A program made the position numbers and the translations under genes. Below the pieces are notes generated by a model, which searched no databases, was not told the origin of the DNA, and was given only the letters and a program-made list of their open reading frames with translations. Source: Afipia sp. P52-10 (GTDB lineage: Bacteria; Pseudomonadota; Alphaproteobacteria; Rhizobiales; Xanthobacteraceae). Taken from it: a stretch of DNA of 56,078 nucleotides. Location of the stretch: the NCBI RefSeq assembly GCF_000516555.1, contig NZ_AZSJ01000007.1, positions 1,189,100 through 1,245,177 of the forward strand. The letters run 5' to 3'. Below are positions 9,996-18,383 of this stretch, in pieces. The stretch's first letter is position 1. Each line of letters starts with the position of its first letter.

Positions 9996-11414
9996 ATGGT
10001 AGTAGCGTACGATGAGATGAATAAGCCTGATGGCGCTTTGCGTCAGGCCTATGAAGAACTCTCGCTCTGGCTCAAGGAGACGCCGCCGGACGCTTTGGAA
10101 TATCGCCGCAAGGAGGCGGAACTGCTGTTCCGGCGGATCGGCATCACCTTCGCGGTTTACGGAGAGGCAGAGGCACAGGAACGGCTGATCCCCTTCGACG
10201 TGATCCCGCGGATCATCTCGGCGAAGGAATGGGCGATTCTGGATCGCGGCCTGAAGCAGCGCGTCAAGGCGCTGAACATGTTCCTGAGCGACATCTACCA
10301 TGGCCGCGACATCCTGCGTGCCGGGCTGATCCCCGAGGACCTGATCTACCAGAACCCGGTGTTCCGGCCCGAAATGAACGGCCAGGACGTGCCGCACGAT
10401 ATCTATGTCCACATTGCCGGGATCGACATCGTCCGCGTCGATCCCGAGAAGTTCTACGTGCTGGAGGACAACGCCCGCACCCCGTCCGGGGTCTCCTACA
10501 TGCTGGAGAACCGCGAGATCATGATGCGGCTGTTCCCGGACCTGTTCGCCCGGCACAGGGTGGCGCCGGTGGAGAACTACACCGACGAGCTGCTGTCGGC
10601 GCTGCGCTCGGTCGCGCCTGCGACCGCCACCGCCGAGCCCACCGTCGCGCTGCTCACGCCCGGCATCTACAACTCCGCCTATTACGAACACTCGTTCCTC
10701 GCCGACAAGCTCGGCATCGAGCTGGTCGAGGGGCGCGACCTGCTCGTCAAGGACGAGGAGGTGTTCATGCGCACGACCGAAGGGCTGAAGCGCGTGGACG
10801 TGATCTACCGCCGCCTCGATGACGACTTCCTCGATCCCCTCGCCTTCCGCCCCGACTCGATGCTCGGCGTGCCCGGATTGATGACCGCCTATGCGGCCGG
10901 CAACGTCACGCTGGCCAATGCGGTCGGCACCGGCATCGCCGACGACAAGGCGGTCTACAGCTACATGCCGGAGATCGTGAAGTTCTATCTCGGCGAGCAG
11001 CCGATCCTGAACAACGTGCCGACCTGGCGCTGCCGGCATCAGGACGATTTGCAATACGTGCTCGACAACCTGCACGAGTTGGTGGTCAAGGAGGTGCACG
11101 GCTCCGGCGGCTACGGCATGCTGATCGGCCCGGCCGCCACCAAGGAGGCGATCGCCGCTTTCCGTGACAAGCTGAAGAACCAGCCGGACAACTTCATCGC
11201 CCAGCCGACGCTTGCGCTCTCCACCTGCCCGATCGCGACCGACAAGGGCCTGGCGCCGCGCCATGTCGATCTGCGGCCGTTCGTGCTGACCGGGCGCGAG
11301 CACACCGCGATCGTGCCCGGCGGGCTGACGCGGGTGGCGCTCAAGGAAGGTTCGCTCGTCGTCAATTCCAGTCAGGGCGGCGGCACCAAGGATACCTGGG
11401 TGCTGGACGAATGA
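9996..11414 (+). CDS. Circularly permuted ATP-grasp protein (DUF404/DUF407 type)
   Basis: A 472-residue member of the circularly permuted ATP-grasp family. Visible hallmarks are ITFAVYGEAEAQERLIPFDV near residue 50, VLEDNARTPSGVSYMLENR near 155, AVGTGIADDKAVYSYMPEIV near 305, VVKEVHGSGGYGMLIGP near 360 and the C-terminal NSSQGGGTKDTWVL. ATP-grasp enzymes form amide or peptide bonds by way of acyl-phosphates. It is the first gene of a same-strand run with alpha-E, transglutaminase-like and Anbu genes, a known conserved neighbourhood proposed to build and/or process peptides. No substrate is known. The start at 9996 agrees with the conserved N-terminus of the family (VAYDEM). Confidence 0.9.
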   Translation: MVVAYDEMNKPDGALRQAYEELSLWLKETPPDALEYRRKEAELLFRRIGITFAVYGEAEAQERLIPFDVIPRIISAKEWAILDRGLKQRVKALNMFLSDIYHGRDILRAGLIPEDLIYQNPVFRPEMNGQDVPHDIYVHIAGIDIVRVDPEKFYVLEDNARTPSGVSYMLENREIMMRLFPDLFARHRVAPVENYTDELLSALRSVAPATATAEPTVALLTPGIYNSAYYEHSFLADKLGIELVEGRDLLVKDEEVFMRTTEGLKRVDVIYRRLDDDFLDPLAFRPDSMLGVPGLMTAYAAGNVTLANAVGTGIADDKAVYSYMPEIVKFYLGEQPILNNVPTWRCRHQDDLQYVLDNLHELVVKEVHGSGGYGMLIGPAATKEAIAAFRDKLKNQPDNFIAQPTLALSTCPIATDKGLAPRHVDLRPFVLTGREHTAIVPGGLTRVALKEGSLVVNSSQGGGTKDTWVLDE

Positions 11415-11473
11415 GCATGATCGCGACAAGTGGATACCGGTTCTCGGACCAGACCATGCTCGAGCAAAGATAA
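11414..11473. repeat. Dispersed repeat, GCATGATC family, copy A1 (divergent)
   Basis: AGCATGATC, then CGGTTCTCGG, then GACCATGCTCGAGCAA. This is a diverged copy of the element seen at 25325, 26607 and 47773. It lies between the ATP-grasp stop and the alpha-E start, so it falls inside the probable operon transcript. Confidence 0.7.
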
Positions 11474-11477
11474 CCGC

Positions 11478-12422
11478 ATGCTCTCACGCACCGCCGAAAA
11501 CCTGTACTGGCTCGCCCGCTACGTCGAACGGGCCGAATACCTCGCCCGCACCCTCGACGCGACACTGCGCGCCACCGCGCTGCCGAGCGCCTATGGCGGC
11601 AAGAGCAACGAATGGGAATCGGCGCTGGCCACCGCCGGTGTCGACCACGAATTCCATGCGCTGTTCGAGGAGGCGAACGAAAGAACCGTGGTCGAGTATC
11701 TGGCCTTCTCGCCCGACAACCCGTCCTCGATCCGCAACTGCATCGAGATCGCGCGGCTGAACTCGCGCTCGGTCCGCACCGCGCTGACCGGCGAGATGTG
11801 GGACACCATCAATGGCGCCTGGATCGAGCTGCAGCAGGTCTGGACCAATGCGCCGCGCACGCGCGACAACCTCTCCCGCTTCCTGCGCTTCGTGCAGGAG
11901 ACCTCGCTGCGGTTCGATGGCTCCGCCTATCGCACCATGCTGCGCAACGACGCCTACTGGTTCTCGCGGCTCGGCCTGCATCTGGAGCGCGCCGACAACA
12001 CCGCGCGCATTCTCGATGTGAAATACCACATGCTGCTGCCGGAGAAGGAGCATGTCGGCGGCCCGCTCGACTACTATCAGTGGACCTCGATCCTGCGCTC
12101 GGTGTCGGCGCTCACCGCGTATCACTGGGTCTATCGCGAGACGCTGAAGCCGTGGCTGATCGCGGACCTGCTGATCCTCAACAACTCGCTGCCGCGCTCG
12201 CTGGCAAGCTGCTACGAGAACCTCGTCCGCAACCTCGACCAGATCGGCGTCGCCTATGGCCGTCAGGGCCCGGCGCAGCGGCATGCGCGCGGCATCCGCA
12301 ACCGGCTCGAACGCAGCGACATGGACACCGTCTTCCAGCACGGGCTGCACGAATTCATCGAGGAGTTCATCGGCGACAATGCCCGGCTCGGCGATATCAT
12401 CTCCAAGCAGTATCTGACCTGA
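11478..12422 (+). CDS. Alpha-E domain protein (DUF403)
   Basis: A 314-residue all-helical protein. It begins MLSRTAENLYWLARYVERAE, the signature N-terminus of the alpha-E family, so the start is the ATG at 11478; an in-frame ATG at 11430 lies inside a dispersed repeat. Later blocks include NSRSVRTALTGEMWDTINGAW, FSRLGLHLERADNTARILDVKYHMLLP and the C-terminal FIEEFIGDNARLGDIISKQY, all characteristic. The biochemical role is not known. It always travels with circularly permuted ATP-grasp and transglutaminase-like proteins, as here, and is thought to assist their peptide ligation or hydrolysis chemistry. Confidence 0.92.
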   Translation: MLSRTAENLYWLARYVERAEYLARTLDATLRATALPSAYGGKSNEWESALATAGVDHEFHALFEEANERTVVEYLAFSPDNPSSIRNCIEIARLNSRSVRTALTGEMWDTINGAWIELQQVWTNAPRTRDNLSRFLRFVQETSLRFDGSAYRTMLRNDAYWFSRLGLHLERADNTARILDVKYHMLLPEKEHVGGPLDYYQWTSILRSVSALTAYHWVYRETLKPWLIADLLILNNSLPRSLASCYENLVRNLDQIGVAYGRQGPAQRHARGIRNRLERSDMDTVFQHGLHEFIEEFIGDNARLGDIISKQYLT

Positions 12423-12431
12423 AGATCGTTC

Positions 12432-13265
12432 ATGCGCCTGCGGATCTCCCACGAAACCACCTTCGCCTACGATCCGCCCGCCCCCGGCGTCATCCAGGTG
12501 CTGCGGCTGACGCCCGGCAACCACGACGGCCAGTATGTCGCCGACTGGAACATCGATCTGTCGGTCGATACCAAGCTCGATATGCAGCACGATGCCTTCG
12601 GCAACGTTACCCATGTCTTCACCCACATGCCGGGTGGCACTCCGCTGGAAAGCCTCACCGTGCAGGTGTCGGGGCTGGTGGAGACGCAGGACACCGGCGG
12701 TGTGCTGAAGGGCACTGTCGAGCGCTTTCCGCCCGGCTTCTTCCTGCGCACCACGCCGCTCACCGAAGCCAGCGCCGAGATGCGGACGTTCACCCGCGAC
12801 CTTCAGACGAAAGCCGACAGCGACACGCTGCGTTTCCTGCACACGCTGCTGACGCAACTCGGCGCACGCATGACGTTGACGACGGATCCAACGAGCCCAG
12901 GAACCACCGCCATCGACGCGTTCGAGGCGCGGCGCGGCGTCTATCAGGACTACGCGCATGTGTTTGCAGCCTGCGCGCGCGCCGTCCACATTCCGACCCG
13001 TTACGTTTCGGGACATCTGTACCGGCCGAACGGCGGCACCGGGCCAAACGCCGGCCACGGCTGGACCGAAGCTTATGTGCCGGACCTCGGCTGGGTCGGT
13101 TTCGATCCCGTAAACGGCATCTGCACGACGGATGCCCACGCGCGGATTGCGATCGGCCTCGACTATCTGGGCGCAGCCCCCGTGCGTGGCACGCGCTACG
13201 GCGGCGGCAGCGAAACGGCGTCGGTGGCGGTAACCGTCGCCCAGGCCGGGCGGCACAGCCAGTAG
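12432..13265 (+). CDS. Transglutaminase-like protein with the catalytic Cys replaced by Tyr
   Basis: 277 residues. The N-terminal beta domain (MRLRISHETTFAYDPPAPGV) is the bacterial transglutaminase N-terminal type, followed by a transglutaminase core. The core block that normally reads GVCQDFAH reads GVYQDYAH here: codon 171 (12942-12944) is TAT, one base from TGT. The catalytic His (AGHGWTEAYVP, His209) and the acidic block (GWVGFDPVNGI) remain, as does the C-terminal LGAAPVRGTRYGGG, so the frame is intact and the fold is conserved. With Cys171 missing, thiol-based peptidase or ligase chemistry is not expected unless nearby Cys181 substitutes. It follows the alpha-E gene by nine bases. Confidence 0.88.
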   Translation: MRLRISHETTFAYDPPAPGVIQVLRLTPGNHDGQYVADWNIDLSVDTKLDMQHDAFGNVTHVFTHMPGGTPLESLTVQVSGLVETQDTGGVLKGTVERFPPGFFLRTTPLTEASAEMRTFTRDLQTKADSDTLRFLHTLLTQLGARMTLTTDPTSPGTTAIDAFEARRGVYQDYAHVFAACARAVHIPTRYVSGHLYRPNGGTGPNAGHGWTEAYVPDLGWVGFDPVNGICTTDAHARIAIGLDYLGAAPVRGTRYGGGSETASVAVTVAQAGRHSQ

Positions 13266-13348
13266 CCTCGCGATGCCTGGCACGCCGGTTCTGATTCCAT
13301 CGGCGGCGGAAATGCTCTAGAACCCCCGGGCAACGACAGGGGTTTGGA

Positions 13349-14098
13349 ATGACTTATTGCTGCGGCATTCTGGTGCGCGAAGGGCTGGTGATGATCGCCG
13401 ACACCCGCACCAATGCCGGCCTCGACAACATCTCGACCTTCCGCAAGCTGCACATCTTCGAGAATCCCGGCGAGCGGATCATGGCGGTCGCGACCGCCGG
13501 CAACCTCGCCATCAGCCAGTCGGTGCTCTCGACCCTGAGCGAAGGCGTGGAAAATCCGGAGACCGGTGAGCTCGAAACGCTGATGAACGCGCCGACCATG
13601 TTCAAGGCGGCACAGCGGATCGGCGCAGCGATCCGCCAGATCAGCGCCACCGAAGGCAAGGCGCTGCAAAGCGAGGACATCAACTTCGACGTGTCGTTCC
13701 TGTTCGGCGGCCAGATCATGGGCGGCCGCATGCGCCTGTTCATGGTGTACCCGGCCGGCAACTTCATCGAATGCACCACCGACACGCCCTACCTGCAGAT
13801 CGGCGAGCACAAGTACGGCAAGCCGGTGCTCGACCGCGCCATCTCCTACGACGTCGATGTCTACGACGCGCTGAAGATCGGCTTGATCTCGATGGACTCG
13901 ACCATGCGCTCGAACCTCGGCGTCGGCATGCCGATCGACGTGCTGGTGGTGCGCCCCGATACGGGCCGCGCCGATCTCAATCATCGCATCGAAGCGGGCG
14001 AGCCGTATTTCCACGACCTGCGCTCGCGCTGGTCGGCGGCGTTGCGCGCCGCGCATCAGAACATCCCGCGCCCGCCCTACAAGGGCACGACGTCCTGA
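13349..14098 (+). CDS. Anbu, proteasome-type (Ntn) peptidase
   Basis: A 249-residue protein of the ancestral beta subunit (Anbu) family, related to HslV and 20S proteasome beta subunits. It starts [20 protein letters not shown]; after Met removal Thr1 would be the nucleophile, with Asp17 (in ADTR) and Lys32 (in TFRKLHIF) completing the usual triad. [11 protein letters not shown] and the C-terminal [15 protein letters not shown] blocks are family-typical. Anbu particles form ring or spiral assemblies, and their substrate is unknown. It ends the ATP-grasp/alpha-E/transglutaminase-like run, 83 bases after the previous stop; AACCCC/GGGGTT arms (13321-13344) could form a small hairpin in that gap. 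Confidence 0.93.
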   Translation: MTYCCGILVREGLVMIADTRTNAGLDNISTFRKLHIFENPGERIMAVATAGNLAISQSVLSTLSEGVENPETGELETLMNAPTMFKAAQRIGAAIRQISATEGKALQSEDINFDVSFLFGGQIMGGRMRLFMVYPAGNFIECTTDTPYLQIGEHKYGKPVLDRAISYDVDVYDALKIGLISMDSTMRSNLGVGMPIDVLVVRPDTGRADLNHRIEAGEPYFHDLRSRWSAALRAAHQNIPRPPYKGTTS

Positions 14099-14127
14099 CG
14101 GAAGAAACGACACCTTCGGAGGTCCTC

Positions 14128-14892
14128 ATGGCTCAGCACGACACGGCTCTGCAGAAAGTCGCCCTCGTCACCGGCGCGGGTTCAGGCATCGGCCGCGCCT
14201 CCTCGCTCGCGCTGATGAAGGCCGGCTTCCATGTGGTGCTCGCCGGCCGCCGCAAGGACAAGCTGGACGAGACCGCAAAGGCCGGACCGGAGGGCATGAG
14301 CCTCGCGGTCACCGCCGACATGACCGAGCCGGCCTCGATCGCCGCGCTGTTCGCCAAGACCATGGAGGTCTATGGGCGGCTCGATCTTCTGTTCAACAAC
14401 GCCGGTGTCGGCACGCCGCCGGTGCCGCTGGAAGACCTCACCGTCGAGCAGTGGAAGACGACGGTCGATACCAACCTCACCGCGCCGTTCCTGTGCACCC
14501 AGCACGCCTTCCGAATCATGAAGAACCAGACGCCGCGCGGCGGCCGCATTATCAACAACGGCTCGATCTCGGCTTACGCGCCGCGGCCGTTCTCGGCGCC
14601 CTACACCGCGACCAAGCACGGCGTCTCCGGCCTGACCCGCGCCACCGCCCTCGACGGCCGCGCCTATGACATCGCCTGCGGCCAGATCGACGTCGGCAAC
14701 GCCGCCACCGAAATGACCGAGCGCATGGCGGGCGGCATCCTGCAGCCGCGCGGCGACAAGATGGTGGAGCCGCGCATGGACGTGCAGAATGTCGCCGACG
14801 CCATCGTCTTCATGGCGACGCGCCCGCTCGACGCCAACGCGCTGTTCTTGAACATCATGGCAACGCAGATGCCATTCGTCGGCCGGGGGTGA
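14128..14892 (+). CDS. Short-chain dehydrogenase/reductase
   Basis: A 254-residue classical SDR with the NAD(P)-binding motif [16 protein letters not shown] near residue 15, LFNNAGVG near 88, NNGSISAY near 145 and the catalytic YTATK near 158. GGAGGT lies five bases before the ATG at 14128. It begins 29 bases after the Anbu stop on the same strand and may be read through from that cluster, but SDRs are too general for this to imply a shared pathway. The substrate is unknown. Confidence 0.9.
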   Translation: MAQHDTALQKVALVTGAGSGIGRASSLALMKAGFHVVLAGRRKDKLDETAKAGPEGMSLAVTADMTEPASIAALFAKTMEVYGRLDLLFNNAGVGTPPVPLEDLTVEQWKTTVDTNLTAPFLCTQHAFRIMKNQTPRGGRIINNGSISAYAPRPFSAPYTATKHGVSGLTRATALDGRAYDIACGQIDVGNAATEMTERMAGGILQPRGDKMVEPRMDVQNVADAIVFMATRPLDANALFLNIMATQMPFVGRG

Positions 14893-14926
14893 GGCAGCGC
14901 TCTCTCCAATCGGAAAGCGTCCTTAA

Positions 14927-14950
14927 CCTCTCCCCGCATGCGGGGAGAGG
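14927..14950. repeat. CTCTCCCCG-type perfect palindrome
   Basis: CCTCTCCCCGCA and TGCGGGGAGAGG form a perfect 24-base palindrome without a spacer, lying 35 bases after the SDR stop. It has the same core as the element at 8343-8366. It could act as a transcript-end hairpin, though no T-run follows. Confidence 0.75.
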
Positions 14951-15048
14951 GTGCATGGCATCTGCTGGGATGACGCAGGGCTATGATCGCGCAGACATTG
15001 CACCTCCCCACGCGTTGCTGCGATACTCTCGGCAACATCTGGGGCCTC

Positions 15049-16299
15049 ATGCTGCACCTTCAATCCGCGTTCGGTTGTCTCGCACTGCTTGCCATTGCCT
15101 TTGCGATCAGCGAGCGCCACCGCGCCGTCTCGTGGCGGCAGATTGCGCTCGGCCTCCTCGTCACCGTCGCCACCGCCGTCGTCCTTCTGAAAATCCCGTA
15201 TGCCGCCAAGGCATTCGCCGTCATCAACGATGCGGTCGGCGCGATCGCCAACGCCACCCGCGCGGGCACGGCGTTCGTGTTCGGCTATGTCGGCGGCGGA
15301 CCGCTGCCCTATGAGTTGAAGACGCCCGGCGCGGAATTCGTGCTGGCGTTCCAGGCGCTGCCGCTAGTGCTGGTGATGAGCGTGCTGACCACCCTGCTGT
15401 TCTACTGGGGCATCCTGCCGCCGGTCGTGCGCGGCTTCTCCTGGATGCTGGAACGCACGCTCAAGGTCGGCGGCGCGGTTGGCCTCTCGGCCGCTGCCAA
15501 CATCTTCCTCGGCATGGTGGAAGCGCCGCTGTTCATCCGGCCGTATCTGAAGACACTCACGCGCAGCGAGCTGTTCCTCGTCATGACCGGCGGCATGGCC
15601 GGCATCGCCGGCACCGTGCTCGTGCTGTACGCAGTGATGCTGGCGCCGCACATTCCCGACGCGTCGGCGCATTTCGTCATCGCCTCGGTGCTCGGCGCAC
15701 CGGCGGCGATCGTGATCGCGCTTCTGATGGTGCCCGAAATGGAGACCGCGCAGACCGCCGCCGATCTCGTCACGCCGCCGCCGGAGGCCGCCTCGACCAT
15801 GGACGCCATCGTCCAGGGCACGTCGTCCGGGCTGCAGTTGCTGCTGAACATCGTCGCGATGCTGCTGGTGCTGGTGGCGCTGGTGCATCTCGCCAACGCG
15901 ATGCTCGGTCTGCTGCCGGAGATCGGCGGCGCGCCGGTCTCGCTGCAACGCATGCTCGGTGCGATCATGGCGCCGGTCTGCTGGCTGATGGGGATTCCCT
16001 GGGATCAGGCGCTGACCGCGGGCAGCCTGATGGGCACCAAGACCATCCTCAACGAGCTGATCGCCTACATCGACCTGTCGAAACTGCCCGCCGACGCGCT
16101 CGATCCGCGTTCGCGGCTGATCATGCTCTATGCGATGTGCGGCTTCGCCAATTTCGGCAGCCTCGGCATCATGATCGGCGGCCTGACCGTGATGGCGCCG
16201 GAGCGGCGTGCGGATATCGTGTCGCTCGGCATGAAGTCGATCATCTCCGGCACGCTCGCCACTTGTCTTATGGGTGCGATCGTCGGCATGCTGAGTTAG
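15049..16299 (+). CDS. Concentrative nucleoside transporter (NupC/CNT family)
   Basis: A polytopic membrane protein of 416 residues importing nucleosides with protons or sodium. Family blocks are FVFGYVGGG (near residue 80), LPLVLVMSVLTTLLFYWG, the re-entrant AANIFLGMVEAPLFIRPYL, MTGGMAGIAGTVLVLYA and the C-terminal MLYAMCGFANFGSLGIMIGG. The N-terminus chosen (MLHLQSAFG, 15049) matches the short N-terminus common in the family; an in-frame ATG at 14983 would add 22 residues with no membrane character. The nearest purine salvage gene, gpt, lies several kilobases away and is not in the same unit. Confidence 0.9.
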   Translation: MLHLQSAFGCLALLAIAFAISERHRAVSWRQIALGLLVTVATAVVLLKIPYAAKAFAVINDAVGAIANATRAGTAFVFGYVGGGPLPYELKTPGAEFVLAFQALPLVLVMSVLTTLLFYWGILPPVVRGFSWMLERTLKVGGAVGLSAAANIFLGMVEAPLFIRPYLKTLTRSELFLVMTGGMAGIAGTVLVLYAVMLAPHIPDASAHFVIASVLGAPAAIVIALLMVPEMETAQTAADLVTPPPEAASTMDAIVQGTSSGLQLLLNIVAMLLVLVALVHLANAMLGLLPEIGGAPVSLQRMLGAIMAPVCWLMGIPWDQALTAGSLMGTKTILNELIAYIDLSKLPADALDPRSRLIMLYAMCGFANFGSLGIMIGGLTVMAPERRADIVSLGMKSIISGTLATCLMGAIVGMLS

Positions 16300-16306
16300 A
16301 CTGCCG

Positions 16307-16337
16307 TCACTGCGAACCTTTGGCTCCCTCGCAGTGA
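16307..16337. terminator. Inverted repeat after the nucleoside transporter gene
   Basis: TCACTGCGA (16307-16315) and TCGCAGTGA (16329-16337) form a perfect nine-bp stem with a 13-base loop, eight bases after the stop codon. No T-run follows, so it may be a 3'-end stabilising hairpin or a weak terminator rather than a classic one. Confidence 0.45.
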
Positions 16338-16390
16338 TTGAGAGAAAAAACTCAGGCGATACGCAAGAACAACAACAGGAGAAGATGCCA

Positions 16391-17122
16391 ATGGCACGGT
16401 TCGACGGCAAAGTGATTCTGATCAGCGGCGGAGCCCGCGGACAGGGTGCGGCGGAAGCACGGCTGCTCGTTGCGGAAGGCGCGAAGGTGGTGATCGGCGA
16501 CGTGTTGGAGAAGGAAGGCACTGCGCTTGCCAAGGAACTCGGAATCGCCGCGACGTTCGTGCACCACGACGTGACCAGCGAGGCCGCCTGGACCAACGCC
16601 GTCAAGGCGGCCGAGAACTTCGGCGGGCTGCATGGCCTCGTCAACAACGCCGGCGTCTATCAACCGAAGAGCCTGATGGAGACCGACACGGCGCTTTGGG
16701 ATCGCCACATCCGCATCAACCAGTATGGCTGCTTCCTCGGCATGAAGGCGGTCGTGCCGGCGATGGAGCGGACAGGCGGTGGCTCGATCGTCAACATCTC
16801 GTCGGGCGCGGGACTGCGCGGCTCGCCGCAGGCTTTCGCCTACAGCGCGACGAAATGGGCGCTGCGCGGCATGACGAAGTCGGCGGCGATCGACCTTGCG
16901 CGACACAAGATTCGGGTCAACTCCGTGCATCCGGGACCGATCGACACCGAGATGTTGAACGTACGCACGCCGGAGCAGAACGCCGCGCGGGTGAAGGCGG
17001 TGCCGATGAAGCGCCAAGGCACGGCCGACGAGGTCGCGCACCTCGTGCTGTTCCTATTGTCGGACGAGAGCGGCTATATCACCGGCGCGGAGGTCGCCAT
17101 CGACGGCGGCATCACCGCTTAG
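16391..17122 (+). CDS. Short-chain dehydrogenase/reductase (glucose/steroid-dehydrogenase-like)
   Basis: A 243-residue SDR. Nucleotide-binding motif ISGGARGQGAAEARLL (note GG in place of TG), LVNNAGVY near residue 80, IVNISSGAGLRGS near 130 and catalytic YSATKWALRG near 148. The C-terminal GYITGAEVAIDGG is the canonical SDR ending. AGGAG at 16377-16381 is nine bases from the ATG at 16391 and three from the ATG at 16385, so the former is preferred. Its 3' end overlaps the convergent glycosyltransferase gene by 11 bases. Confidence 0.88.
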   Translation: MARFDGKVILISGGARGQGAAEARLLVAEGAKVVIGDVLEKEGTALAKELGIAATFVHHDVTSEAAWTNAVKAAENFGGLHGLVNNAGVYQPKSLMETDTALWDRHIRINQYGCFLGMKAVVPAMERTGGGSIVNISSGAGLRGSPQAFAYSATKWALRGMTKSAAIDLARHKIRVNSVHPGPIDTEMLNVRTPEQNAARVKAVPMKRQGTADEVAHLVLFLLSDESGYITGAEVAIDGGITA

Positions 17123-18170
17123 CTTGCTGTTGCGAACGCTGGCCGAACGGCTCGTCGCTTTCGGCCAGCACCAGCACGTTCGTCGACGTTGACGGCGCGG
17201 TCTCCTGGCCCGTCTTGGGCGAGAGCGGCTCCAGATACGGGTGCAGCGGCTCGCGCGGCGCGGCGCTGATGTCATAGTTCAGGAACGCCATCAGCATCTG
17301 GAAACCGATCAAGAGCGTCAGCGCAGCGATCATGATCGTGCCGGTCGGCACGAACTCGTGCTCGGCCGCGGCGAGCCAATGATACAGGCCGAAGACGAAG
17401 CCGAACGCGAACAAGGCGAGGCCGAACACGAGCTGCAGCGACGCCAGCGAGACGTCGCGGAAGAAGTAGCGGTAGAGGATGCGCCGCAGTGTGTTGCGCA
17501 GATGCCCACCGAGAAACGGCAGCAGCACGCGCCCGGCATTGAGGTTGGAAACCTCGTCGCCGTAATGCGCGCGCATCGGAAACTCGACCACCTTGGCGCG
17601 CAGCAGGCCAAGATGATGCAACAGATCGGTCTCGAAGAAGAAACGCTTGGCGATCCGCTCTGCCGGCAGCAGCTCGGCGACGCGGCCATGGATCGCGAAG
17701 AAGCCGTTGGTCGGGTCCATCACCGTCCAGTAGCCGCTGGAGAGCTTCGCCATGAACGACAGCGCGAGGTTGCCGATCATCCGCACCGCCGGCATCGCCG
17801 CGGCGTTGGTGAGGAAGAAGAAGCGATCACCCTTCACATAGTCCGCCGTGCCGCTGGCGATCGCCTGGATCAGCGCCGGAATCTGCGCCGGGTCCATCTG
17901 TCCGTCGGCATCGAGCTTGACGATGATGTCGGCACCGCGACCGAGCGCATAACGCATGCCGGTCAGGAACGCGCCACCGACGCCCTGGTTCTCGTCGTGC
18001 ATCAGCACGACGACGCGCGGGTCGGCGCATTGCGCGGACACCGCAAGGCCGGTGCCCTGCGGACAGGCGTCGTCGACCACGACGATGAGATCGATCTCAT
18101 CGCCGATCGCCGCGATCACCGGCAGCACCGAGGCGGCTGCGCGATAGGCCGGAATGACAACGCAGTTCAT
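17112..18170 (-). CDS. Family 2 glycosyltransferase with C-terminal membrane helices
   Basis: 352 residues. The GT-A domain begins VVIPAYRAAASVLPVI, has VVVDDACPQGTG (first Asp motif) near residue 33, NQGVGGAFLTGMRYAL and the DxD-type KLDADGQMDP near residue 90, as in dolichyl- or polyprenyl-phosphate sugar transferases. After about residue 230, two hydrophobic segments (LVFGLALFAFGFVFGLY and GTIMIAALTLLIGFQMLMAF) anchor it in the inner membrane. The C-terminal 50 residues are polar and low-complexity. The start is ATG at 18170; a GTG three bases upstream is possible. It is divergent from the DUF2029 gene, with which it may share cell-envelope glycan work. Confidence 0.88.
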   Translation of the reverse strand: MNCVVIPAYRAAASVLPVIAAIGDEIDLIVVVDDACPQGTGLAVSAQCADPRVVVLMHDENQGVGGAFLTGMRYALGRGADIIVKLDADGQMDPAQIPALIQAIASGTADYVKGDRFFFLTNAAAMPAVRMIGNLALSFMAKLSSGYWTVMDPTNGFFAIHGRVAELLPAERIAKRFFFETDLLHHLGLLRAKVVEFPMRAHYGDEVSNLNAGRVLLPFLGGHLRNTLRRILYRYFFRDVSLASLQLVFGLALFAFGFVFGLYHWLAAAEHEFVPTGTIMIAALTLLIGFQMLMAFLNYDISAAPREPLHPYLEPLSPKTGQETAPSTSTNVLVLAESDEPFGQRSQQQAKR

Positions 18171-18383
18171 CACCGCACATCTTGAAATTCGAAGGCTGCG
18201 TCCGCCGCAAATCCCAGCGCGGCACAGGCCCCAACCATTTCACGGCAGCCTTAAATTAAACCTTAAGTCGAAGGTCCTAGTTTGAGGCAAGCCCTGATAA
18301 AACGGGCGTTTTTCACGCTCTATTTGACGCCCTTGGAGTCTTTCACCCCTCCCGGGCTGAACGGTCCCAGGCTGAACGATCCC

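Noticed and set aside
9768-11429. 553-residue frame antisense to the ATP-grasp gene
   Set aside because: Shadow of a clear family member; composition is His/Gln/Arg-rich.
11484-13283. 599-residue frame antisense to the alpha-E and transglutaminase-like genes
   Set aside because: Shadow of two overlapping family matches on the plus strand.
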